NCBI GenBank assembly: GCA_947372225.1
Contig: CANBSV010000015.1
Location: 1 to 36,477, forward strand
Source: Burkholderiales bacterium
GTDB lineage: Bacteria; Pseudomonadota; Gammaproteobacteria; Burkholderiales; Burkholderiaceae_C
Reading direction: 5' to 3'
Length of the DNA: 36,477 nucleotides
Positions 1 through 6,693 of this stretch are shown one piece after another (position 1 is the stretch's first letter; each line of letters begins with the position of its first letter). Both the position numbers and the translations under genes were made by a program. Under the pieces are notes generated by a model that was not told where the DNA came from, searched no databases, and saw nothing but the letters and a program-made list of their open reading frames with translations.

Positions 1-20
1 GCATGGTCGTCAGTCGCCTC

Positions 21-1004
21 TCAAGACAGCCGCACCCGCGGATCGATCCACGTGTAGGCGATGTCGATCGCGATGTAGCTCAGCACATAGAGCAACGAGC
101 CCAGGAACACCATCGTGCGCACCACCGCGAAATCCTGGTTGGCGATGGCATCGATCACGTAAGCACCCAGCCCCGGCAGCCCGAAGAAGCTCTCGAACAC
201 CAGGCTGCCCAGAAACACGTACGGCAGGTAGCCTCCGGCACTCGTCACGATCGGGATCAGCGCATTGCGCAGCACATGGCCGAACAGCACGCGCGGCTCG
301 CTGAGGCCTTTGGCGCGCGCGGTGCGCACGTAGTCGCGGCCCATTTCCTCGAGGAACATCGCGCGATACAGCCGCGCCTCGCCACCCAGCCGCGCCAGCA
401 GCGACAGCGCAATCGGCAGCACCAGAAACTTCACCGCATCGAGCCCTGGCGCGTAGCCCGAAATCGGCGCCAGGCGCAGCACGCGCGAGAAGAAGTACTG
501 CCCGACGATGATGTAGAACAGGCTCGAGATCGACAGCATCAGCACGCACAGCACCACGCCCCAGGCGTCGAAGCGCGTCTGCCGGAACATCACCAGCAGC
601 AGCGCAAACGCCGTGCTCACGATCACCTGCAAGATGAACAGAGGCAACGCCAGCTGCAAGCTGATGGCCATGCGCTCGCGCACCTGGTGGCCGATGTCGC
701 CGGCGCTCTCCGAGTCAGACCGCCCGAAGTTCAGCGTGAACAGCGACACCGAGCGCTCCCAGAAGATGGTGTCGGTGTAGCGCTCGCTGCCTTCGTGGGT
801 GGCGTTGACGTACAGCGGCTTGTCGTAGCCGCGCTCGGTCTTCCACTTGACGATCTGCGCCTGGGTGACGCGCTTGCCGCCGATGTTCAGGCGCGCCATG
901 TCGTCGGGCGTGTTGACGGTGAAGAACAAGAAGAACGTCGCCAGGTTCACGCCGATCAGGATCAGCACACCGTAGGCCAGACGTCGGGCGATGGTGCTCA
1001 GCAT
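21..1004 (-). CDS. yejB: ABC transporter inner-membrane permease, YejB type
   Basis: Membrane channel subunit of a peptide-class ABC importer (DppB/OppB/YejB family), 327 residues. The protein starts MLSTIARRLAYG, giving the usual N-terminal helix, then about five more hydrophobic segments. The long periplasmic loop after helix 1, with its paired Tyr/Asp stretch, is typical of YejB rather than DppB. A cytoplasmic EAA-type loop (YVRTARAKGLSEPRVLFGHV), which contacts the ATPase, lies before the last two helices. I chose the ATG at 1004 because helix 1 starts there and the binding-protein gene ends 13 bases upstream; the open frame extends further 5' but is non-homologous. The second permease and the ATPase would be expected beyond the left edge. 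Family is confident; the substrate is inferred. Confidence 0.9.
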   Translation of the reverse strand: MLSTIARRLAYGVLILIGVNLATFFLFFTVNTPDDMARLNIGGKRVTQAQIVKWKTERGYDKPLYVNATHEGSERYTDTIFWERSVSLFTLNFGRSDSESAGDIGHQVRERMAISLQLALPLFILQVIVSTAFALLLVMFRQTRFDAWGVVLCVLMLSISSLFYIIVGQYFFSRVLRLAPISGYAPGLDAVKFLVLPIALSLLARLGGEARLYRAMFLEEMGRDYVRTARAKGLSEPRVLFGHVLRNALIPIVTSAGGYLPYVFLGSLVFESFFGLPGLGAYVIDAIANQDFAVVRTMVFLGSLLYVLSYIAIDIAYTWIDPRVRLS

Positions 1005-1017
1005 GGCGCGGTCCTCA

Positions 1018-3270
1018 TCACGGCAGCAGCGCCCCGCGCGCGTCGAGCCGCTCGCGCCGGCGCAAGCTGCGCGCGGCCAGTGCCACCACGCCGGCGAGCG
1101 CGCCCAGACCCAGCCACAGCGGCCACCACACAGGGTGGTTCCACTCGGCCTGCCGCGCCACCCGCGCGTTGGCATCGATGCGGTAGTAGCGCGCCATGTC
1201 GCGCACCAGCATGGCGGGCTTGGCGTTGTGCACCCACGACTGGAAGGCACCCGACGAATACGGAAAGTGCCCGAACGACCACGGCGCGTCGCGCTGCGCG
1301 ATGGCGGTCATCTGGTCGATGAGTGCCTGTTTCTGCGGTCCGTCGTCCACGTCCTTCAACTGCGCGAACAGCCGGTCGTATTCGGGGTTGGCGTAGTTGG
1401 AGGTGTTCTCGCCGTCGGAGGTGGACTTGGCATTGGGGCCGTACAGGAGGAACAGGAAGTTCTCGGCGTCCGGGTAGTCGGCCAGCCAGCCCGAGGCGTA
1501 GATCTGGTGCTTGCCCTGACGCACCTTGTCCTGGAACTGGTTGTTGTCGGTGGCGCGCACCTCGAGCTGCACGTCGATCTTGGCGAACTGCTTGACCATC
1601 CAGTCGATCTGCGAGCGCGCCTCGGGCGACGGCTGGCTGTAGAAGTCGTAGTTCAGCACCAGCGGCCGCCCGCTCGCGGCATCGCGCCCGTCGGGGTAGC
1701 CGGCCTCGGCAAGCAGCCGCTTGGCGTCGGCAATCGGCCGGCGCACGGGCTTGCCATCCACGAGCTGGTGCGTCACCGGGTTGATGCCTTCGGGCTGGCC
1801 GTGGCGCGAACCGAACAGACCGGCGGGCAGCGGGCCCATCGCCGTCTCGCCGGCGCTTTTCGGGAAGATGCGGCTGTATTCCTCCCAGTCGATGGCGATC
1901 GAGATCGCCTGGCGCAGCTTGCGATGGCGGACTTGCTGCTCGGGCGTGTCGCCGCGGCCGATCACCGGGTCGAGCATGTTGAAGCCGATGTAGTACGAGC
2001 TCACGTCGGCGAACTTGGGCAGTTGGAAGCCGCGCTCGATGTAGTCGCGCCGCACGTCGGCCGAGTCGTCCATCTCGACCAGAAACTCCATGCCGTCGTC
2101 CACGCGCTCGATGCGCGGGATGTCGTAGTAGCCCTGGCGGAACTTCGCACGCAGCGGCACGCCTTCTTTTTCGATGGTGGACACCAGCGTGTCGATGAAC
2201 GGCATGGTCTTGCCGCAGTCGTCGAGCAGACCGGCCTCCTTGTCGCCGGGCATGCCTACGCACGGATAGGCCTCGCCGCGGTAGTTCGGGTTGCGCTTCA
2301 TGACATGGCGGCGGTCCTGCACGTACTCGGTCATCATGTACGGGCCGGTGCCCACCGGCCAGCGATCGAGCGACAGTCCGTGAAACGCCATGCCCGGCTG
2401 CGCATAGAAGGCATCGGCCTCCCACGGCACGGGCGCCAGAAACGTCATCGCCATCCAGTAGTTCCACTGCGGGTACTTGCCCTTGATGCGGATGCGCAGC
2501 AGGTGCTTTTCAGGGGCGGTGGCACCGGCCAGCGGCCAGCGGCGAAAGTCCAGAAACGGCTTGTCGAGCGCGGCCGCGCTGATGCCCGCGCGCAGCTTCA
2601 CGTCCTCGGCCTTGATGCGCTCGCCGTACTCCTTGAGCCCGACCACGTACTCGGCAAAGATGCCGAAGATCGGCGTGGTCACCCGCGTGGTGGCGTGGCG
2701 CTTGATCGCGTAGACGTAGTCCTCGGCCACCAGTTCGCGCGTGCCCATGTGCTCGAACGCCCACGGCGATCGGCGATCGCCCAGATCGCCCGGCTTCATC
2801 GCGTGATACAGGTGCTGCCCCTGTGCATCGACGGCAAACGCCGGGTGCGGCTGGAACAGGATGCCCGGCTTGATGTGCACGTCGTACACGCTCTCGGCGA
2901 TGTCGGCGGCCGGCGCATCGGCGGGCAGCGGCCGGCCCGCCTTGTCGAGGTAGCGTGGCTGCGCCACCGCTTCGGCGGCCTTGGGAATCAGCTCGAACGG
3001 TCGCTTGAGGTAGTGATAACCGTAGGGCGGCTCGTAGATCTGGTACGTGTACGGCGTCTCGTTGCTCCAGTACGACGCCGTGGGGTCGAGGTGGCGCGGC
3101 GAACTGCCCGACACGGCGGTGTACAGCGTGTTGGACGCGGCCGCGCCATCGGGCAGCGGGTTGTTGTTGCAGCCTGCAAGCACCACACCCAGCACGCCGG
3201 TGATCAACCACCGCGTCCAGCGCCACACGCGTGGCGCTGCGCCGGATTGAACTCTGGCACCGTGGTGCAT
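1018..3270 (-). CDS. Extracellular peptide-binding lipoprotein (SBP family 5, YejA-like)
   Basis: Substrate-binding component of the same importer, 750 residues, longer than a typical DppA/OppA. The N-terminus has a basic stretch, a hydrophobic segment and a lipobox ending LAGC, so it is probably a lipoprotein anchored at the outer face of the inner membrane. The family-5 binding fold is recognisable from the pattern LYTAVSGSSPRHLDPTASY, then YGYHYLKRPFELIPKAAEA, with a C-terminal lobe containing SGWLADYPDAENFLF. The ATG at 3270 shares one base with the stop of the upstream carboxypeptidase (TGATG), implying translational coupling. YejA/YepA-type proteins bind peptides, in some bacteria murein peptides; the carboxypeptidase next door favours that here, but this is inference. 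Confidence 0.9.
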   Translation of the reverse strand: MHHGARVQSGAAPRVWRWTRWLITGVLGVVLAGCNNNPLPDGAAASNTLYTAVSGSSPRHLDPTASYWSNETPYTYQIYEPPYGYHYLKRPFELIPKAAEAVAQPRYLDKAGRPLPADAPAADIAESVYDVHIKPGILFQPHPAFAVDAQGQHLYHAMKPGDLGDRRSPWAFEHMGTRELVAEDYVYAIKRHATTRVTTPIFGIFAEYVVGLKEYGERIKAEDVKLRAGISAAALDKPFLDFRRWPLAGATAPEKHLLRIRIKGKYPQWNYWMAMTFLAPVPWEADAFYAQPGMAFHGLSLDRWPVGTGPYMMTEYVQDRRHVMKRNPNYRGEAYPCVGMPGDKEAGLLDDCGKTMPFIDTLVSTIEKEGVPLRAKFRQGYYDIPRIERVDDGMEFLVEMDDSADVRRDYIERGFQLPKFADVSSYYIGFNMLDPVIGRGDTPEQQVRHRKLRQAISIAIDWEEYSRIFPKSAGETAMGPLPAGLFGSRHGQPEGINPVTHQLVDGKPVRRPIADAKRLLAEAGYPDGRDAASGRPLVLNYDFYSQPSPEARSQIDWMVKQFAKIDVQLEVRATDNNQFQDKVRQGKHQIYASGWLADYPDAENFLFLLYGPNAKSTSDGENTSNYANPEYDRLFAQLKDVDDGPQKQALIDQMTAIAQRDAPWSFGHFPYSSGAFQSWVHNAKPAMLVRDMARYYRIDANARVARQAEWNHPVWWPLWLGLGALAGVVALAARSLRRRERLDARGALLP

Positions 3271-4175
3271 CACCAGCCGATCAGCACATCGCGGCCTTGC
3301 ACCAGCAGCTCCACGCGCGCACCCACCGGCATCGTCACCTTGGTGGGCACATGGCCGAACGGCAAGCCGGTGAGGATCGGTGTTTTCGTGACGCTGCGCA
3401 GGTGCGCCACCATGGACTTGAGCGTGTAGCCGCGGTCCAGCGGCGACTTGCGAAAGTCGCTGAAAGCGCCCAGCACCACCGCCTTTTGCGCATCGAGCAC
3501 CCCGGCCTGATGCAACTGCAGCAAGCTGCGCTCGATGCGGTACGGGTGCTCGTTGACGTCTTCGAGAAACAGCACGCCGCCACGCGTCACCGACGCCCGG
3601 GGCCAGTGCGGCGTGCCCAGCAGCGAATTGACCATGCACAGGTTGCCGCCCCACAGCGTGCCGCGCACGCCCAGACCGTCAAAGCCCGGCTCGGTGCGAA
3701 AACCCACCGCCTCGAGCGAGCCATCCATCGCCTCGACGAAGCATGGCTCGGTGATGTCGTCGACCTCGGCCGCGCCAAAGTCGCCACAGGCCAGCGGCCC
3801 GGCCCAAGTGATGGCGCCTTCGCCCTTGACGTGCGCCAGCAGGCCCAGCTGCAACGCGGTGAAGTCGCTGTGGCCGACCCAGCGCGTGCCGTTCTCGATG
3901 CTTCGGCCGATTGGCGCCCAGTCGATGCGATCGAGCAATCGCGTCAGGCCGTAGCCGCCGCGCGTGGCCATCGCGATGCCGGGTGCCGCCTGCGCCACGC
4001 GCTGCAAGGCGGCCAGCCGCGTGTCGTCGTCACCGGCGAAGCGCTGGTGCTTGGCCAGTGCCGAAGCGTCGATGGTCACGTCGAAACCCAGCGTGCCCAA
4101 CCGCTTGGCCGCGCGGCGCAGCACCGGGGCCTGGGCAACAACCCCCGAAGCGCTGTAAAGATGGAGTGAGGTCAT
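3270..4175 (-). CDS. ldcA: LD-carboxypeptidase (peptidase S66, LdcA family)
   Basis: Cytoplasmic serine peptidase that removes the terminal D-Ala from murein tetrapeptides during cell-wall recycling; 301 residues, normal length. The S66 triad is visible: Ser103 in GHSDFT, Glu205 in LFLEDVNEHPYR, and His275 in LPFGHVPTK. TRGGYGLTRLL at 72-82 and the WGGNLCMV stretch near 175 are also family hallmarks. It starts 6 bases after tadA and its stop overlaps the start of the binding lipoprotein, so it belongs to the same transcript. Its coupling to a peptide importer suggests it processes the imported peptides. Microcin-C-immunity MccF proteins are a related S66 branch and cannot be fully excluded, but the sequence reads as LdcA. 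Confidence 0.93.
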   Translation of the reverse strand: MTSLHLYSASGVVAQAPVLRRAAKRLGTLGFDVTIDASALAKHQRFAGDDDTRLAALQRVAQAAPGIAMATRGGYGLTRLLDRIDWAPIGRSIENGTRWVGHSDFTALQLGLLAHVKGEGAITWAGPLACGDFGAAEVDDITEPCFVEAMDGSLEAVGFRTEPGFDGLGVRGTLWGGNLCMVNSLLGTPHWPRASVTRGGVLFLEDVNEHPYRIERSLLQLHQAGVLDAQKAVVLGAFSDFRKSPLDRGYTLKSMVAHLRSVTKTPILTGLPFGHVPTKVTMPVGARVELLVQGRDVLIGW

Positions 4176-4181
4176 GTCGGC

Positions 4182-4766
4182 TCAGTAAGCGTCGGGCGGT
4201 ACCAGCAGCTCGATGGCCTCGCCGGCAGGAATGTCTGCCGTGCGCAGCCCCAACGCGGGGTCCAGTTCGAGAGACAGGCCTTCGCGCCGCTGGCGGTATT
4301 GCTGACGGCGCTCGGCAAAGAAGTCTCGCAGCACCTGAGCGCAGTCGTCGGCCATCAGGCCGCCTTGCAACTGCGTGTGATGGTTGAGCTGCGGCTGCGC
4401 GAACAAATCGACCACCGAGCCGGCCGCGCCGGTCTTGGGGTCGAGCGCGCCGAACACCACCCGCTTGAAGCGCGCGTGCAACAGCGCCATGGCGCACATC
4501 GCGCAAGGCTCGAGCGTGACGAACAGCTCGCACTCGGGCAGCCGGTAGTTGCCCAGCAGCGTGGCCGCATGGCGCAACGCCACGATCTCGGCGTGCGCGG
4601 TCGGGTCGTGCTCGGTGATCGGCCGGTTGTAGCCGGTGGCGATCACCTGCCCGGCGCGCAGGATCACCGCGCCCACCGGCACCTCGCCCACCAGCCAGGC
4701 GTTGTGCGCCTGATCGAGCGCGATGCGCATCGCGGCTTCGTCTTGAGGTGTGCTGTCCATGCTCAT
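4182..4766 (-). CDS. tadA: tRNA-specific adenosine deaminase TadA
   Basis: Zinc-dependent deaminase converting A34 to inosine in tRNA-Arg(ACG), an essential decoding step. The catalytic motif HAE has the zinc ligand His58 and proton shuttle Glu60. The zinc cysteines are Cys88 and Cys91 in TLEPCAMCAMAL. VPVGAVIL and the NHHTQLQGG stretch also fit TadA. At 194 residues it is somewhat longer than the E. coli enzyme, because of a C-terminal tail after residue 165 that is weakly conserved. The ATG at 4766 is used; a second Met two codons later is possible. It follows the small membrane protein by 24 bases and precedes ldcA by 6. Confidence 0.96.
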   Translation of the reverse strand: MSMDSTPQDEAAMRIALDQAHNAWLVGEVPVGAVILRAGQVIATGYNRPITEHDPTAHAEIVALRHAATLLGNYRLPECELFVTLEPCAMCAMALLHARFKRVVFGALDPKTGAAGSVVDLFAQPQLNHHTQLQGGLMADDCAQVLRDFFAERRQQYRQRREGLSLELDPALGLRTADIPAGEAIELLVPPDAY

Positions 4767-4790
4767 CTCGGGCTGCTCAGGTCGGTGCGA

Positions 4791-5069
4791 TCACTTGTCG
4801 CCCGCTGGGGCGATGCCGTCGTCACCACGGCCTGGCGCCGGCTGCATGGCCCGGCTCACATCCTGGCCGATCTGCTGCGGCACATTGCGCAGCGGCACGG
4901 CGGCTGAGGGCAACTCTGAGGGCGACACGCCGGCCGTGCTGGCGGCCGCAGCAGCCGCGGCAGCCGCAGACGGTGCCGGAGCATTGAGTGCGCCCAGCTG
5001 TGTGCGGGCGATGAGGCCAACGATGGCCACCGCCACCAGCAAACCCAGCACGTTGAACACGATGCGCAC
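4791..5069 (-). CDS. Small single-span membrane protein of unknown function
   Basis: A 92-residue protein with a GTG start at 5069 preceded by AAGGACT. One hydrophobic helix (MRIVFNVLGLLVAVAIVGLIA) is followed by an alanine-rich tract and a hydrophilic tail with PQQIGQDVSRAM. The tail would be periplasmic if the N-terminus stays inside. It is the first gene of the tadA-ldcA-transporter operon. Similar short proteins sit before tadA in Burkholderiales as far as I recall, but I know of no assigned role. The reading frame is supported by the start signal, the codon pattern and the tight operon spacing; the function is not recognised. Confidence 0.75.
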   Translation of the reverse strand: MRIVFNVLGLLVAVAIVGLIARTQLGALNAPAPSAAAAAAAAASTAGVSPSELPSAAVPLRNVPQQIGQDVSRAMQPAPGRGDDGIAPAGDK

Positions 5070-5229
5070 GAGGCCGAGTCCTTTCCAACTGTGAGTGAAT
5101 CTTTGCCATCAACGAGCGGCTGGGGCGGATTGTCACAGGCCGGCGGCTCCACTGAACGAGTGTGGTCCGCCCGTTGTTCTGACGGCATTGGCGGCGAGTC
5201 ATGAAAGGGTCATCCTCGAGACATAAATT

Positions 5230-5250
5230 CCAACTCCTCGAAGAAGTTGG
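5230..5250. promoter_or_regulatory. Inverted repeat just upstream of arsC
   Basis: CCAACT at 5230-5235 is repeated inverted as AGTTGG at 5245-5250. The inner bases also pair apart from one mismatch (CT/AG), so the element could form a 9-pair hairpin with a 3-base loop. It ends 9 bases before the arsC ATG, where a ribosome site should be. It may be an operator for an unlinked regulator or an RNA hairpin controlling translation. It does not resemble the usual ArsR box, so its function is open. Confidence 0.4.
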
Positions 5251-5259
5251 ATCGACGCG

Positions 5260-5745
5260 ATGGCCTACCACGTTCTTTTTGTGTGCACACACAACTCGGC
5301 CCGATCGGTCATGGCCGAGGCGCTGCTCAACGCTTTGGGCCACGGCCAGTTCGTCGGCCACTCCGCCGGAAGCCAACCGTCAGGTACCGTGAACCCTTAC
5401 GCGCTCAAGGCGCTGGAGCGCATGCGCGTGTCCACGGACGGGCTGCGCAGCAAGGACTGGGCTCAATTCGCTGGACCCGGGGCGCCCGAAATGGACTTCG
5501 TGTTCACGGTCTGCGCCAACGCCGCCGACGAAGTCTGCCCCGTGTGGCCCGGCCAGCCCATGACCGCGCACTGGGGTCTGGCCGATCCAACCGCAGTTCA
5601 AGGCACCGAAGAGCAAAAGGCCCAGGTCTTCTGGGACACTGCGCTGGCACTCAAGCGCCGCATCGAACTGATGCTCGCCTTGCCCTGGACCTCGCTGAGC
5701 CGGCTGGCCATCCAGCGTGAACTCAAGGACATCGGCACGCGCTGA
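5260..5745 (+). CDS. arsC: Arsenate reductase, thioredoxin-coupled low-MW phosphatase type
   Basis: Cytoplasmic reduction of arsenate to arsenite; 161 residues. The phosphatase-like loop is VCTHNSARS, with Cys9 and Arg15 as the CX5R signature. The relay cysteines of the thioredoxin-dependent class are present as Cys85 and Cys93 in VCANAADEVCP; spacing is eight residues rather than seven as in B. subtilis ArsC. HWGLADP near 105 matches the conserved arsenate-binding/acid Asp region. It therefore needs a thioredoxin-like donor, which is notable given the thioredoxin domain fused to ArsA downstream. It is the first gene of the arsenic locus, with no arsR in front. A tyrosine-phosphatase role is unlikely because all three redox cysteines are present. 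Confidence 0.93.
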   Translation: MAYHVLFVCTHNSARSVMAEALLNALGHGQFVGHSAGSQPSGTVNPYALKALERMRVSTDGLRSKDWAQFAGPGAPEMDFVFTVCANAADEVCPVWPGQPMTAHWGLADPTAVQGTEEQKAQVFWDTALALKRRIELMLALPWTSLSRLAIQRELKDIGTR

Positions 5746-5750
5746 GTTCA

Positions 5751-5774
5751 CTGGGGACACGTGGATGTCCCCGG
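5751..5774 (+). terminator. Stem-loop between arsC and arsH
   Basis: GGGGACA at 5753-5759 pairs perfectly with TGTCCCC at 5766-5772 around a 6-base loop, 8 bases after the arsC stop. There is no T-run after it, so it is not a classical intrinsic terminator. It could act as a partial terminator or as an mRNA-stabilising hairpin that sets the arsC to arsH ratio. Confidence 0.5.
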
Positions 5775-5832
5775 ACTCGCAACGACCGCCGCCCCCACCG
5801 ATGGGCGTCTTTGAGCAAGGACTGCTTCGACT

Positions 5833-6558
5833 GTGGATGAGCCCCTGACACCCGACCTGCCCAACGTCGATCCCGCGTTATTCCACCGCCCCACCGCCGC
5901 GCAACTGGCCGGCGCCACCCGATCCACCCACGCGCCGCGCTTTTTGCTGCTGTACGGATCGCTGCGCGAGCGCTCTTACAGCAAGCTGCTCACGCTCGAG
6001 GCCGCGCGGCTGCTCACCGCGATGGGTGGCGAGGTGCGAGTGTTCGACCCCGCCGGCCTGCCGCTGCCCGACGGCGCGCCCGACACCCACCCCAGGGTGC
6101 AAGAACTGCGCGAAGCCGCCGCCTGGTCCGAAGGCATGGTGTGGACGTCGCCCGAGCGCCACGGCGCGATGACCGGGGTGATGAAGTCACAGATCGACTG
6201 GATCCCGCTCAGCGTCGGCGCGGTGCGCCCCACGCAGGGCAAAACGCTGGCGGTGATGGAGGTGTCGGGCGGCTCGCAGTCGTTCAACGCGGTCAACCAG
6301 ATGCGCATCCTCGGGCGCTGGATGCGCATGATCACGATCCCCAACCAGTCGTCCGTCGCCAAGGCCTTCATGGAGTTCGACGAGGCCGGCCGCATGAAGC
6401 CCTCGGCCTACTACGAGCGTTTGGTCGACGTGATGGAAGAACTGGTGAAGTTCACCTGGCTCACACGCGACGTGGCGCCATACCTGGTGGACCGCTACAG
6501 CGAACGGCGCGAGAGCGCGGAAGAACTGTCCAAGCGGGTCAATCAGCGCGCCATCTGA
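5833..6558 (+). CDS. arsH: ArsH, NADPH-dependent FMN oxidoreductase of organoarsenicals
   Basis: Flavodoxin-fold enzyme that oxidises trivalent methylarsenicals or other reactive substrates to less toxic forms; 241 residues. The FMN phosphate loop is LLYGSLRERSYSK near 38-50. The conserved WTSPERHGAMTGVMKSQIDWIPL near 103-125 and the QMRILGRWMRM stretch identify ArsH. The start is a GTG at 5833, 11 bases after AAGGA at 5817-5821; no in-frame ATG lies nearby. It follows arsC by 87 bases with a hairpin between. ArsH usually travels with arsR and an efflux permease, neither of which is present here. Confidence 0.94.
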   Translation: MDEPLTPDLPNVDPALFHRPTAAQLAGATRSTHAPRFLLLYGSLRERSYSKLLTLEAARLLTAMGGEVRVFDPAGLPLPDGAPDTHPRVQELREAAAWSEGMVWTSPERHGAMTGVMKSQIDWIPLSVGAVRPTQGKTLAVMEVSGGSQSFNAVNQMRILGRWMRMITIPNQSSVAKAFMEFDEAGRMKPSAYYERLVDVMEELVKFTWLTRDVAPYLVDRYSERRESAEELSKRVNQRAI

Positions 6559-6573
6559 TAGGTGTGTCCGCGC

Positions 6574-6608
6574 CGGCATTGATGCCGCCAACGGGCTCAG
6601 CTTGAGCC
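6574..6608 (+). repeat. Two adjacent stem-loops between arsH and the arsA fusion
   Basis: CGGCAT/ATGCCG (6574-6579 and 6582-6587, 2-base gap) and GGCTCA/TGAGCC (6594-6599 and 6603-6608, 3-base loop) are perfect inverted repeats 16 bases after the arsH stop. There is no T-run. The first has a loop too tight for a full RNA hairpin, so it may be a protein site. The pair could attenuate transcription into arsA. Confidence 0.4.
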
Positions 6609-6693
6609 AGCGCAAGGCGCCGCGCCGTCGTTCGCCCAGACTGCACGGGGCGAGCGTGGGCGATTCCACGGGATGCGAGCGCAAGGTCATCAA

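Noticed and set aside
991..3429. Long plus-strand open frame opposite the binding lipoprotein and permease
   Set aside because: Its translation is rich in Arg, His and Val with no recognisable domain; it mirrors a clear family-5 binding protein on the other strand, an effect of high GC.
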